Below are positions 7,163 to 15,852 of a stretch of DNA of 64,000 nucleotides, one piece after another. Origin of the DNA: an uncultured Flavobacteriales bacterium (lineage in GTDB: Bacteria; Bacteroidota; Bacteroidia; Flavobacteriales; Crocinitomicaceae); assembly GCA_946480085.1 (NCBI GenBank), contig CAMLHZ010000001.1, positions 558,001 through 622,000 of the forward strand, in the 5' to 3' direction. A model generated the notes under the pieces. That model was not told the origin of the DNA. It did not search any database and was given only the letters and a program-made list of their open reading frames with translations. Each line of letters opens with the position of its first letter. The stretch's first letter is position 1. A program made the position numbers and the translations under genes.

Positions 7163-8743
7163 TTATTTTCCTTTTAATATTCCAAGCGCTTTTTGCATCT
7201 CTTTGTCGGCGGAAGCTATTACCAGATAATAGCCATCTTCGATGAACAATTGTCGTGCAATTTCAGCTTTCAAAGCTGTACGAATTAATTCCTTGCTTTT
7301 TACAGCTTCTTTTTTGTTTATTGGCAAACTCAACTCTCTGGAAGCATAGCTCATCAATTTTTCTATTTCTGCATCACTTGGTTTAAATTTCGTGTTGAAA
7401 TCTTGAATGGATTTCCACTTTGTACGTTTGTTTGAAACAAAATCAAAAGCAAATTGAGGAATTGCATTGGAGTATCGCAGTTCCAAATAATACAACGTAG
7501 AGTTTGATGTATCAAGCGGAACGAAATAATCGGGCATAATTCCTCCACCGCCATAAACAGTTCTTCCTTTCAGTGTTTTGTATCGTGGTGCATTTTTGAA
7601 AATAGATGAATCAATGGCAAAGTATTCACCTGATTTTTCTCTTTGCTTATCATCATGATAGTATTCCTTATAACCGTTTTTAAATGAACGTTGGATACAT
7701 CTGCCCGAAGGCGTGTAGTATCGTGCAATTGTTAAACGAATGGTGCTTGCGTCGCGAAGTGCAAAATCTTGTTGTACCAAACCTTTTCCGAAAGAACGTC
7801 GGCCAATGATAGTAGCTCTGTCATTATCCTGTAATGCTCCTGCAACAATTTCACTTGCAGATGCGGAATTTTCGTTGATCAAAACCACGGTTGGTGTATT
7901 TTGAAGTAACCCTTTATCAGTTGATTTTGAAATAGAATTTGAAGCTTTTTTCGCCTTTACTTCAACAATATTCATTCCTCCCGGAAGAAATTCATCCACA
8001 ATAGTGACCGCTTCTTGCAGAATTCCACCCGGATTATCTCTTAGATCGAAAATTAATTTTTTCATTCCGCGCGCTTGTAGTTTTAGAACCGCATCATGAA
8101 ATTCACCACTACAATCGTCAGAGAATTGCTCTAAACGAATGAAACCTGTTTCACCATCGATCATTTCAGCGCATGTAACTGCCGCAATTGGAATAACTCC
8201 TCTGATTAAAGCAAAATTGATCTTCTTTTTTCCTCTAAGAACAACCAAACTAACTTTCGTATTTGCTTTTCCTTTCAACAGTTTTGTTACCGTTTCGTTT
8301 TTCAGTTTTTTGCCTGAAATTTTCTTGCCGTTAATTTGAACTATCTTATCTCCCGACTTAATTCCCGAGCGGAAAGACGGTGAGTCGTTAATGACATTGG
8401 TAATGCAAAGCGAGTCTCTGATAATTGCAAAGCGAATTCCGATTCCACCGAATTCACCTTCAATTTGTTCATTGACAGCAGAAATGTCCTGCGCAGGAAT
8501 GTAGTTAGAATGTGGATCTAATTCGTGCAGCATGTCATTGATCATGCTTGAATAGAGTTCGTCTTGTTTTACATCATCAACATATTTTTGGTTGATGATA
8601 TTGAGAATGTCCTGTGTTTTTTCTGCATATCCCATTGTGTTTTCAGTGGGCACAGAGTTTGTTCGATTCAAAAGAGAACCTAAGAGCAAACCTATAACAA
8701 GGAATGCCATTAATAGGATGGGTTGTATAATATTTTTCTTCAT
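7163..8743 (-). CDS. carboxy-terminal processing peptidase, family S41
   Basis: 526 residues from the ATG at 8743; a TTG start 9 codons upstream is in frame, but the signal anchor (KKNIIQPILLMAFLVIGLLLGS) fits the ATG. A PDZ domain lies around residues 97-175 (FGGIGIRF to LRG). The S41 core follows, with DLRDNPGG and the catalytic pair Ser295 (in SASASEI) and Lys320 (in SFGKG), 25 residues apart as in CtpA/D1P. These enzymes cut C-termini of envelope proteins in the periplasm. The start is one base from the stop of the deaminase gene, so its ribosome site lies inside that gene. Confidence 0.92.
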   Translation of the reverse strand: MKKNIIQPILLMAFLVIGLLLGSLLNRTNSVPTENTMGYAEKTQDILNIINQKYVDDVKQDELYSSMINDMLHELDPHSNYIPAQDISAVNEQIEGEFGGIGIRFAIIRDSLCITNVINDSPSFRSGIKSGDKIVQINGKKISGKKLKNETVTKLLKGKANTKVSLVVLRGKKKINFALIRGVIPIAAVTCAEMIDGETGFIRLEQFSDDCSGEFHDAVLKLQARGMKKLIFDLRDNPGGILQEAVTIVDEFLPGGMNIVEVKAKKASNSISKSTDKGLLQNTPTVVLINENSASASEIVAGALQDNDRATIIGRRSFGKGLVQQDFALRDASTIRLTIARYYTPSGRCIQRSFKNGYKEYYHDDKQREKSGEYFAIDSSIFKNAPRYKTLKGRTVYGGGGIMPDYFVPLDTSNSTLYYLELRYSNAIPQFAFDFVSNKRTKWKSIQDFNTKFKPSDAEIEKLMSYASRELSLPINKKEAVKSKELIRTALKAEIARQLFIEDGYYLVIASADKEMQKALGILKGK

Positions 8744-8744
8744 A

Positions 8745-9185
8745 TCAATCTTCTGTAAAAGGATTGGCAATATGCACTACTTCAACTCCGGCATCTCTTA
8801 AAAAATCGATTCCCGTTGTATCCTTGTATTCATTAACGTATGCAACACGCTTAATACCAGCTTGTATTACCAACTTACTGCAATCTTTGCAGGGTGATAA
8901 AGTTATGTAAAGAGTTGCATCATTACAATCGTTTGTTGAACGCGCTACTTTTAAAATTGCATTTGCTTCTGCATGAAGCACGTACCAGTGAGTTTCGCCA
9001 CTAGTGTTTTCGCAGGAATTTTCAAATCCGGCCGGTGTTCCGTTGTATCCGTCGGAAATGATTCGTCCGTCTCTCACAATGAGAGCCCCTACTTTTTTTC
9101 TTACACAATGAGATAATTCAGCCCAGGTATGAGCCATTCTTAAATATGCTTTATCGTAACGTAATTGTTTTGCGTTTGATGTCAT
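8745..9185 (-). CDS. dCMP deaminase (ComEB-type)
   Basis: 146 residues. Zinc ligands are visible as His71 in HAEAN (with catalytic Glu73) and Cys99/Cys102 in SPCKDC. The N-terminal AELSHCVRKKVGALIVRDG and GYNGTPAGFEN segments match deoxycytidylate deaminases, which make dUMP for thymidylate synthesis. It sits between a response regulator and an S41 peptidase, a linkage I also associate with other Bacteroidota genomes (from memory). The ORF ends with TED at 8745. Confidence 0.9.
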   Translation of the reverse strand: MTSNAKQLRYDKAYLRMAHTWAELSHCVRKKVGALIVRDGRIISDGYNGTPAGFENSCENTSGETHWYVLHAEANAILKVARSTNDCNDATLYITLSPCKDCSKLVIQAGIKRVAYVNEYKDTTGIDFLRDAGVEVVHIANPFTED

Positions 9186-9210
9186 TGTAAAATGTTCCTC
9201 TTGTTCAAGA

Positions 9211-9900
9211 TTATTCTATGGTAAACTTGTAGCCAACTCCTCGTATGGAATGAAAATACAAAGGATTTTTAGGATCTTTCTCAAAGAGTTTTCTAAAGTT
9301 AAGTATATAATTATCGATGGTTCTACCCGTCGGAATTTGTTCTCCTGTCCAAAGCGAATCCAATAAAGAATCTCTTGAAACTACTTCATTTTTATGCTGA
9401 ACAAAGTAATCGAGTAATTCAATTTCGCGTTTGGACAAAACGGTATTTTCACCAGTTTCAATATTTTCGACACTGTACGACCCGAAGTAAACGCGATGTC
9501 CGCCGATATCAAAATAATCCTGCGTTTTTGAATTTCCCTGAATCATCAACAGATTATTGATTCTCAGAAGTAACTCCTCTAAATCGAATGGTTTAGCAAG
9601 ATAATCATTAGCTCCAAGCTTTAATCCAGCAATTCTGTCTACCGTTGTTCCTTTGGCAGATAAAAAAAGAATTGGAATTTTTGAATGCTGTTTGTAAACT
9701 CTGCAAATTTCCATTCCACTTACTTCCGGCAGCATCAGATCAAGAACAACGATGCTATACTGATCAAGCTTATCGGCCATGTCCAGCGCCACTTTCCCGT
9801 TATTTACAAGCGTCACTTTATAACCCTCTAACTCAAGGTTTAACTCTAGCATTTCTGCTATACTCGTCTCGTCTTCAACCACTAAAATGTGTTGTGTCAT
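9211..9900 (-). CDS. OmpR-family response regulator (no adjacent kinase)
   Basis: 229 residues. The receiver domain has the acidic pair after HILVVEDE, the phosphoacceptor Asp54 (VVLDLMLP) and Lys103 (AKPFDL). The C-terminal winged helix runs from about 130 to 226 and ends with the typical RGVGYKF. No histidine kinase is encoded nearby, so its partner is elsewhere. It heads the run with dCMP deaminase, S41 peptidase and a membrane protein, with a 25-base gap to the deaminase. Confidence 0.92.
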   Translation of the reverse strand: MTQHILVVEDETSIAEMLELNLELEGYKVTLVNNGKVALDMADKLDQYSIVVLDLMLPEVSGMEICRVYKQHSKIPILFLSAKGTTVDRIAGLKLGANDYLAKPFDLEELLLRINNLLMIQGNSKTQDYFDIGGHRVYFGSYSVENIETGENTVLSKREIELLDYFVQHKNEVVSRDSLLDSLWTGEQIPTGRTIDNYILNFRKLFEKDPKNPLYFHSIRGVGYKFTIE

Positions 9901-9944
9901 TGGCTTACTTTCAACTTGCGTTTTAATTTTCGGAAAATACCGTG

Positions 9945-9952
9945 TAATTTTG
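9945..9952 (+). promoter_or_regulatory. promoter -7 box of the T9SS protease gene
   Basis: TAATTTTG, exact TAnnTTTG, 28 bases before the ATG at 9981. A TTG lies 26 bases upstream, slightly longer than usual. Confidence 0.55.
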
Positions 9953-9980
9953 GAGTAAAACTATTTCAAAAATAACAACA

Positions 9981-12650
9981 ATGCTCAGAAAACTGCTTTC
10001 TATTAGTTTGTTTTTAGGCTTTTTTCACTTGGTTGCGTTTACGCAGCAAACAACTCTGCTACAGAGAAATTTTCAATTGTTAAAGTCAACTCCAACTATT
10101 ACGTTACCTACTCCCAACATGGAGCAAATACATAACGAAGATGAGGAGAATGACAGAAACGGAATGCTCTACCGAATTGGGGTGCATGGATCTACCAATA
10201 TTTCAACTGAGAATAATGGTGTTTGGTCAACCGATCTTCAAGGGAACAGTACCTGGCAGTTGCATGTAAAATATGAAGGTGCTGAAGCCTTGTCGTTTCT
10301 TTTTCAAACCTTTAAGATTTATGGCTCAACAACAGTAGATGTTTTCGATAACAATGGGAATGCGTTGCACAAAACACTGACTTCCACTGATGTACTTGAT
10401 CATTTTCAGCAGAATATGGCTTTGTGTTTTGGAGACGAAATGACACTTCAGATAAAAGTTCCATTTGGGTCTGTTAGACCTGAAATACTGATTGATAGAA
10501 TTGTATACAATTACCGATCGACTGGAAATCCAAACATTCCAAAGATCAATGAATCTGAAGAGTGCGAGGTTAACGTAAACTGTTCTCCGGTTGGTGACAA
10601 TTGGCACGATGAGAAACGTGGTGTTGCCAGAATTTACGTCGTTGATACCCAAGGTGCAGGTTGGTGTACTGGTTCGTTGGTGAATAACACTTCATTGAAC
10701 TGTAAGCCTTATTTCTTAACTGCAATGCATTGCGGTGTCAGCACCTCTGCATCGAATTCAAATCAGTGGCGTTTTTATTTCAGATATGAATCGCCAAATT
10801 GCAATAACCCGTCATCTGCCGGTACATTGGACGATCATTACATTACAGGATGTGTTCGATTGGCAAACTCAAATGATAATGGTGGTGATTCTGGTTCTGA
10901 TTTCCTGTTGCTTCAATTAGGTTCTTTGGCGAACGAAGCAAACACCATTACCACGTTGAAATCAACGGACTTTAATGTCTACTGGAATGGCTGGGATGCC
11001 AATAACACGACAGTTTCTTCTACGGTCGGGATTCATCATCCGGCTGGTGACATCAAGAAAATTTCTACCGGTGGTACAACAACAAGTGCTTCATGGGGTG
11101 GGTCAGTTGCAAATACGCACTGGGCATTAACCTGGCAGGTAAACAGTAACGGATTTGGAGTAACAGAAGGCGGCTCTTCCGGTTCACCGTTGTTTAATTC
11201 AACAGGACGGATAATTGGAACTTTGACCGGTGGAGGATCAACATGTGATCACCAGAACTACCAGGATGCCTATGGAAAAATGGCATTTCATTGGACTTCC
11301 AACGGAACTCCAGCCAATGAACAATTGAAAACCTATTTAGATCCTATAAATTCAGGAGCTGTAGTGCTTAGTGGGTCCAATAATCCTTGTACTGTGACAA
11401 CCATTGCTCCCGTTGCCAATTTCGTTGCCAATCCAACGACAGTAAGTATTGGCGGAACATCTCAATTCACAGATCTTTCTACCAATTCGCCAACGAACTG
11501 GTCTTGGACAATTACGCCTGGAACAGGATGGAATTACAGTGGTGGAACCAACGCAAATTCTCAGAATCCGCAGGTAACATTTACCAATTCCGGCCTGTAT
11601 ACGGTTTCTCTTACGGCTTCAAACACAGCTGGTAGCGATGTTGAAACAAAAACGGAATACATTACCGTAACATTGGTAACTGCTCCATGTGCAGCATCAT
11701 CTATTTCCTGCGAAGAATTTATTGCCAACATTACAACAGGAGGAATTAACAACATTACAACTTGTACGAATTATACGACATATCCTGGCTCATCATTTAC
11801 AAAAGGGCAAGAATACAACCTTTACTTTTTACCACAGGTAGGTGCAACTCCCGGAAATGCATTTTACGATGATGAATTTTCTGCCTGGATAGATTTTAAC
11901 GGCGATTTTGATTTTGATGATCAAGGAGAGCAAATCGCTTACAGTATCGCTTCAGCTTCGGGCTTTACGAATAACTTTACGTTTACCGTTCCGTTATCAG
12001 CAACTGTTGGAAACGTATATATGCGTTGTCGTTTGCATTATTCTGGAAGTGACATCGGTGATGGACCAATTCAACCTTGTGGGACATACAATTATGGCGA
12101 AGTAGAGGATTATATTATCAATCTTACCGCTCCGTCTTCAAGTAATATTTCATTGACTTGTGGAGGAATGCAAACCATTAGCTCGAGCTCTGGCGGAACA
12201 ACGGTTCCTAATGTAACCGACGATGCTACAGCTCAAACAAATTGTGCTTCTGGTGGACTGACGTTGTCACAGAGTCCTATTGTTGGAACACCTTTGAATA
12301 ATGGAGCGAATGTTATTACGGTGACAGCAACAGATAATTGTGGTAATAGTCAAACATGTACTACTGTAATAAACTATATAAACGACTTGTCAGTTAATGA
12401 TGATCTGTTCGGTTCAATATCCGTTTACCCGATTCCTGTTGAGCAAACACTGAATATTGATCTATCTGCATTTATTGGAAACAATGTGAATCTGGAATTA
12501 TCGGATCTTACCGGAAAAGTGGTTTTTGCAGCTATGAATGTTCCAAATCAGTTTACAAAACTGGATATGATCAATTATGCTAAAGGAAGTTATCAATTGA
12601 AAATAAGTTCAGGTACCCGTTCGAAAACAGTTCGGGTGGTAAAACTGTAA
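9981..12650 (+). CDS. T9SS-exported trypsin-fold serine protease
   Basis: 889 residues. Signal peptide (to about residue 21), propeptide-like region to ~200, then a trypsin-like domain with His250 (LTAMHCG), Asp307 (GSDFLLLQL) and Ser400 (GSSGSPLF), in the style of lysyl endopeptidases. After it come a PKD domain (~475-560), a GEVEDY domain (~570-715, ends GEVEDYIINL), a HYR-like domain (~720-800) and a type IX secretion C-terminal sorting domain (~805-889, VYPIPV...LSDLTGKVVF...GSYQLKI). The protein should be carried across the outer membrane and released or anchored. It is preceded by its own promoter box and followed within 8 bases by a glycosyltransferase gene that is probably unrelated in function. 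Confidence 0.93.
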   Translation: MLRKLLSISLFLGFFHLVAFTQQTTLLQRNFQLLKSTPTITLPTPNMEQIHNEDEENDRNGMLYRIGVHGSTNISTENNGVWSTDLQGNSTWQLHVKYEGAEALSFLFQTFKIYGSTTVDVFDNNGNALHKTLTSTDVLDHFQQNMALCFGDEMTLQIKVPFGSVRPEILIDRIVYNYRSTGNPNIPKINESEECEVNVNCSPVGDNWHDEKRGVARIYVVDTQGAGWCTGSLVNNTSLNCKPYFLTAMHCGVSTSASNSNQWRFYFRYESPNCNNPSSAGTLDDHYITGCVRLANSNDNGGDSGSDFLLLQLGSLANEANTITTLKSTDFNVYWNGWDANNTTVSSTVGIHHPAGDIKKISTGGTTTSASWGGSVANTHWALTWQVNSNGFGVTEGGSSGSPLFNSTGRIIGTLTGGGSTCDHQNYQDAYGKMAFHWTSNGTPANEQLKTYLDPINSGAVVLSGSNNPCTVTTIAPVANFVANPTTVSIGGTSQFTDLSTNSPTNWSWTITPGTGWNYSGGTNANSQNPQVTFTNSGLYTVSLTASNTAGSDVETKTEYITVTLVTAPCAASSISCEEFIANITTGGINNITTCTNYTTYPGSSFTKGQEYNLYFLPQVGATPGNAFYDDEFSAWIDFNGDFDFDDQGEQIAYSIASASGFTNNFTFTVPLSATVGNVYMRCRLHYSGSDIGDGPIQPCGTYNYGEVEDYIINLTAPSSSNISLTCGGMQTISSSSGGTTVPNVTDDATAQTNCASGGLTLSQSPIVGTPLNNGANVITVTATDNCGNSQTCTTVINYINDLSVNDDLFGSISVYPIPVEQTLNIDLSAFIGNNVNLELSDLTGKVVFAAMNVPNQFTKLDMINYAKGSYQLKISSGTRSKTVRVVKL

Positions 12651-12657
12651 TTAGTCT

Positions 12658-13770
12658 TTGAAACAACGAATCATAGTAAGCGTTATTAACGATTTGAACA
12701 CGGATCAACGGGTTCATAAAATGTGTTTGTTTATGCAGGCGCAGGGCTATGACGTATTGCTGGTGGGAAGAAGAATGAAGTCGAGTTTACCGATGGAAAA
12801 CAGACCTTACTCAATCAAACGAATGAAATTGTTGGCTGAAAAGGGCCCCATGTTCTATGCACTGTTTAATTTCCGATTGTTTTGGTTTCTTTTATTTCGC
12901 AAGGCATCTATTTTGGTGTCGAATGATTTAGATACACTTCTTCCAAATGTTCTCGTTTCCAGGTTGAAAGGGAAGAAGTTGGTATATGACTCCCATGAAT
13001 TTTTCACTGAAGTTCCTGAATTAGTGCAACGACCGAAAGTGCAAGGAATTTGGAAACGGATAGAACGTTTTTGTGTTCCGAAAGTGAAAATGGCAATTAC
13101 CGTTAATCATTCTATCAAAGAGAAATACGAAACACTTTACAAGGTTCCGTTTAAGGTTGTTCGTAATGTTTCACCCAAGTTCGTTCCTGACATTATTAAG
13201 TCAAAGAAGGAATTAGGCTTACCCGAAAAGTCAATTCTGATAATGCAGGGCGCAGGTTTAAATGTGGATCGTGGTGTTGATTTGATCATTGAGGCAATGC
13301 CTTTTGTAAATCACGCGGTTTTGGCGATTGTGGGTGATGGTGATGTAATTCCTGAGATGAAGCTTTTGGTAAAGAATTTAGGTTTGGAAGAAAAGGTGTT
13401 GTTTTTTGGGAAACGACCATATGTTGAACTCATGCAGTTCACTGCAAATGCCACTTTGGGACTGAGTTTTGATCAGCCGACTAACCCAAACTACCAATTT
13501 TCCTTACCAAATAAGATCTTCGATTATATTCATGCTTCGGTTCCCGTTCTTTGTTCTGATGTTGTGGAAGTGAAACGAATTGTGGAAGCTTACAAGTTGG
13601 GTGAAGTGGTTTATGATTATCAGCCTGAATCATTGGCTGCACAAATTGAACACATTTTATCAAATAAGGATTTATTGACAGAATGGAAAGGCAATTGTTT
13701 GAAAGCTTCAGCGTTAGAGCATTGGGATAAAGAAGTTCAACAACTCGAAGAGTTTTATCCGAAAGTATAA
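12658..13770 (+). CDS. glycosyltransferase, GT4-like
   Basis: 370 residues with a TTG start; no ATG gives the needed N-terminal strand (KQRIIVSVINDLNTDQRVHK). The N-terminal donor-independent half contains VSNDLDTLLPNVL and VYDSHEF (as in group 1 transferases), and the C-terminal Rossmann half has QGAGLNVDRGVDLIIEA, IVGDGD and PNKIFDYIHASVPVL. Likely acts in surface polysaccharide synthesis on the cytosolic face. Its stop overlaps the start of a second transferase (TAATG), so they are coupled. Confidence 0.85.
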   Translation: MKQRIIVSVINDLNTDQRVHKMCLFMQAQGYDVLLVGRRMKSSLPMENRPYSIKRMKLLAEKGPMFYALFNFRLFWFLLFRKASILVSNDLDTLLPNVLVSRLKGKKLVYDSHEFFTEVPELVQRPKVQGIWKRIERFCVPKVKMAITVNHSIKEKYETLYKVPFKVVRNVSPKFVPDIIKSKKELGLPEKSILIMQGAGLNVDRGVDLIIEAMPFVNHAVLAIVGDGDVIPEMKLLVKNLGLEEKVLFFGKRPYVELMQFTANATLGLSFDQPTNPNYQFSLPNKIFDYIHASVPVLCSDVVEVKRIVEAYKLGEVVYDYQPESLAAQIEHILSNKDLLTEWKGNCLKASALEHWDKEVQQLEEFYPKV

Positions 13771-14876
13771 TGCAGAAAAAAATCCATATCGTTTCATTCG
13801 ACGTTCCGTTTCAACCGAACTATGGTGGAATTGTGGATGTTTATTTACGAGCCAAAGCGTTGAAAGAAGCCGGATTTTACGTTGTGATTCATGCGTTTGA
13901 ATACGGAAGAGGCAAGCTTGAAATCGATAAAACGATTTGCGATGAGGTACATTATTATTCCAGAAAAGGAAGTTTGTCTTCACTAAGTGGTAAACCGTAC
14001 ATCGTTAATTCACGAAAAAACAGCCAGTTATTGGAACGATTGCTAAATGCTGATGGGCCGATCATACTGGAAGGACAACATTGTACTTCTTTTGTACATC
14101 AACTGGAAAAAGCGGGAAAGCAATTTGTTATTCGAATGCATAATGTAGAATGGCAATATTACCGGGAATTGGCCAATAGGGCAGATACAGTTTTGAAGAA
14201 AACCTATTACAGAACGGAATCACGTAGACTACGCCATCACGAACATCATTTGTTTAAGGCGCATTTGATGTGTATTTCTAAAGAAGATCAGAAGTATTAC
14301 AATGACAAAGGAGTGCTTACGTCGCTGGTTTATCCGCCTTTGTTTTTCAATGCTGTTCCTGCACATAGTGAAGCGAAGAAGTATGCGTTGTTCCATGGAA
14401 ATTTATCTGTACCTGAAAATATTGATGCCGTTTACAGAATTTTGGAAGAATGCAAGGCAGACTCGACAATTGAGATTGTTTTTGCGGGTAAAAATCCGTC
14501 TGAGGAACTAAGATCAGCAATTGAAAATGCGGGAATGAAGTGTTTTGAGAACCCTTCAACCAAAGAGATGGAGGCGCTGATTTCCGGAGCAAAAGTGCAT
14601 TTATGCATTGGTTTTCAGAGATCGGGATTAAAGCTTAAATTACTTCTAGCTTTAGAAACCGGAAATCCTGTTATTGCTACACCAGAAATGCTGCATGGCT
14701 CTGATTTGGAACGTTTTTGCGCTGTTTGGGAAAATGTAGAATCATTGTCAAAGCTGATTGGAAGGGTGAGTGACCAGGATCCGGAAGATCAGGAGGAACG
14801 AATAGCAGAACTGAAGAGTATTTTTTCTCCGAAGAATTATTCGGATTTGGTTGAACGACTGTTTTATTCGGATTGA
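13770..14876 (+). CDS. glycosyltransferase, GT1/4-like
   Basis: 368 residues. Begins KIHIVSFDVPFQPNYGGIVDVYLRAKAL, the usual first strand and acceptor loop of GT-B enzymes. HNVEWQYYREL and the C-terminal LFHGNLSVPENIDAVY and LLLALETGNPVIATPEMLHG segments (donor-site region) support the fold. Translationally coupled to the preceding transferase. The sugar and acceptor cannot be read from the sequence. A flippase gene of the same general process lies 8 kb away but is not in this operon. Confidence 0.82.
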   Translation: MQKKIHIVSFDVPFQPNYGGIVDVYLRAKALKEAGFYVVIHAFEYGRGKLEIDKTICDEVHYYSRKGSLSSLSGKPYIVNSRKNSQLLERLLNADGPIILEGQHCTSFVHQLEKAGKQFVIRMHNVEWQYYRELANRADTVLKKTYYRTESRRLRHHEHHLFKAHLMCISKEDQKYYNDKGVLTSLVYPPLFFNAVPAHSEAKKYALFHGNLSVPENIDAVYRILEECKADSTIEIVFAGKNPSEELRSAIENAGMKCFENPSTKEMEALISGAKVHLCIGFQRSGLKLKLLLALETGNPVIATPEMLHGSDLERFCAVWENVESLSKLIGRVSDQDPEDQEERIAELKSIFSPKNYSDLVERLFYSD

Positions 14877-14995
14877 TCAGAAGGGGGGTGGGTAGAGTAA
14901 CCATTTCCCCAAATTTGCAAATTGACTTATTACTGAATATGCAAATAACTAAATTGGGTTACTATCCTTGTTTTTACTGAGGATTCAGAAGCCAA

Positions 14996-15706
14996 TCAAT
15001 CAAACAAAGGCTGAAAAGGATCAAACTGATGCATCGTATCCAAGGTCTTCAAAACACCATCTTCTACTTTAATTACCCTTCCCGGAAATTTCTCGATCAT
15101 CGACATATCGTGCGTAGCCATAACAACTGCAGCATTCGCTTCTTTTGCAACAGCAATCATTAACTTCATGATTTCTGCAGAAGTTTCAGGGTCCAAATTT
15201 CCTGTTGGTTCATCCGCCAAAATAACTTTCGGACTATTGATCAGTGCTCTGGCAATGGCTACACGTTGCTGTTCACCACCTGAAAGTTGATGTGGTTGTA
15301 CGCTTGCTTTGCCGTCTAATCCAACAAGAGAAAGTACTTCAGTGCAACGTTTTTTCATCGCTTTTGCATCTTTCCAGCCTGTAGCTCTCATTACAAAAAG
15401 CAAGTTGTTTTCAACGCTTCTGTCGGTTAGTAACTGAAAATCCTGAAAGACAACACCCAGCTGGCGACGTAGTTTTGGAACATTTCTTCTGCTAAGTTTT
15501 AACAGATCAAAATCAACCACTTTTGCTGTACCTGATTTCAATTCCAATTCTCCGTAAAGAATTTTTAAAAGACTGCTTTTCCCGCTACCAGTGCGACCAA
15601 TAAGGAAAATCAAATCGTTTTGAGATACTTCTAAATTGATTGCGTCAAGGACAACTTTTCCCGATTGCTCTATGACTCCATTTTGAATTTGAATTACCTT
15701 TTCCAC
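14996..15706 (-). CDS. ftsE: FtsE-type ABC ATPase
   Basis: 236 residues, with Walker A (GRTGSGKS, about 35-42), the signature LSGGEQQR, Walker B ([12 protein letters not shown]) and the His switch (MATHD). Family resemblance to FtsE is strong (IYKGEL-like region replaced by [26 protein letters not shown]). FtsE with the membrane partner FtsX regulates septal cell-wall hydrolysis. No ftsX is next to it. A stand-alone ftsE is common in Bacteroidota (general knowledge). Could also be described as LolD-like. Confidence 0.8.
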   Translation of the reverse strand: MEKVIQIQNGVIEQSGKVVLDAINLEVSQNDLIFLIGRTGSGKSSLLKILYGELELKSGTAKVVDFDLLKLSRRNVPKLRRQLGVVFQDFQLLTDRSVENNLLFVMRATGWKDAKAMKKRCTEVLSLVGLDGKASVQPHQLSGGEQQRVAIARALINSPKVILADEPTGNLDPETSAEIMKLMIAVAKEANAAVVMATHDMSMIEKFPGRVIKVEDGVLKTLDTMHQFDPFQPLFD

Positions 15707-15834
15707 GATTCAATTATTTTAAGGTAAAAGTCTAAAGAATTCTCAGTAATTGTGGTGAGCGTAACTAAATTCTCTTAACACGTTTAAGTGTATAACTTTT
15801 AACTCTTCTCTCTACCCTCGCGCTCAATACACGG

Positions 15835-15842
15835 TAACTTTA
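15835..15842 (+). promoter_or_regulatory. probable -7 box upstream of the TPR protein gene
   Basis: TAACTTTA matches TAnnTTTG at 7 of 8 bases, ending 10 bases before the ATG at 15853. Confidence 0.35.
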
Positions 15843-15852
15843 CTAACTTAAA

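Noticed and set aside
14996..15706. Possible ftsEX pair or LolCDE operon
   Set aside because: No permease gene is adjacent on either side, so the ATPase stands alone.
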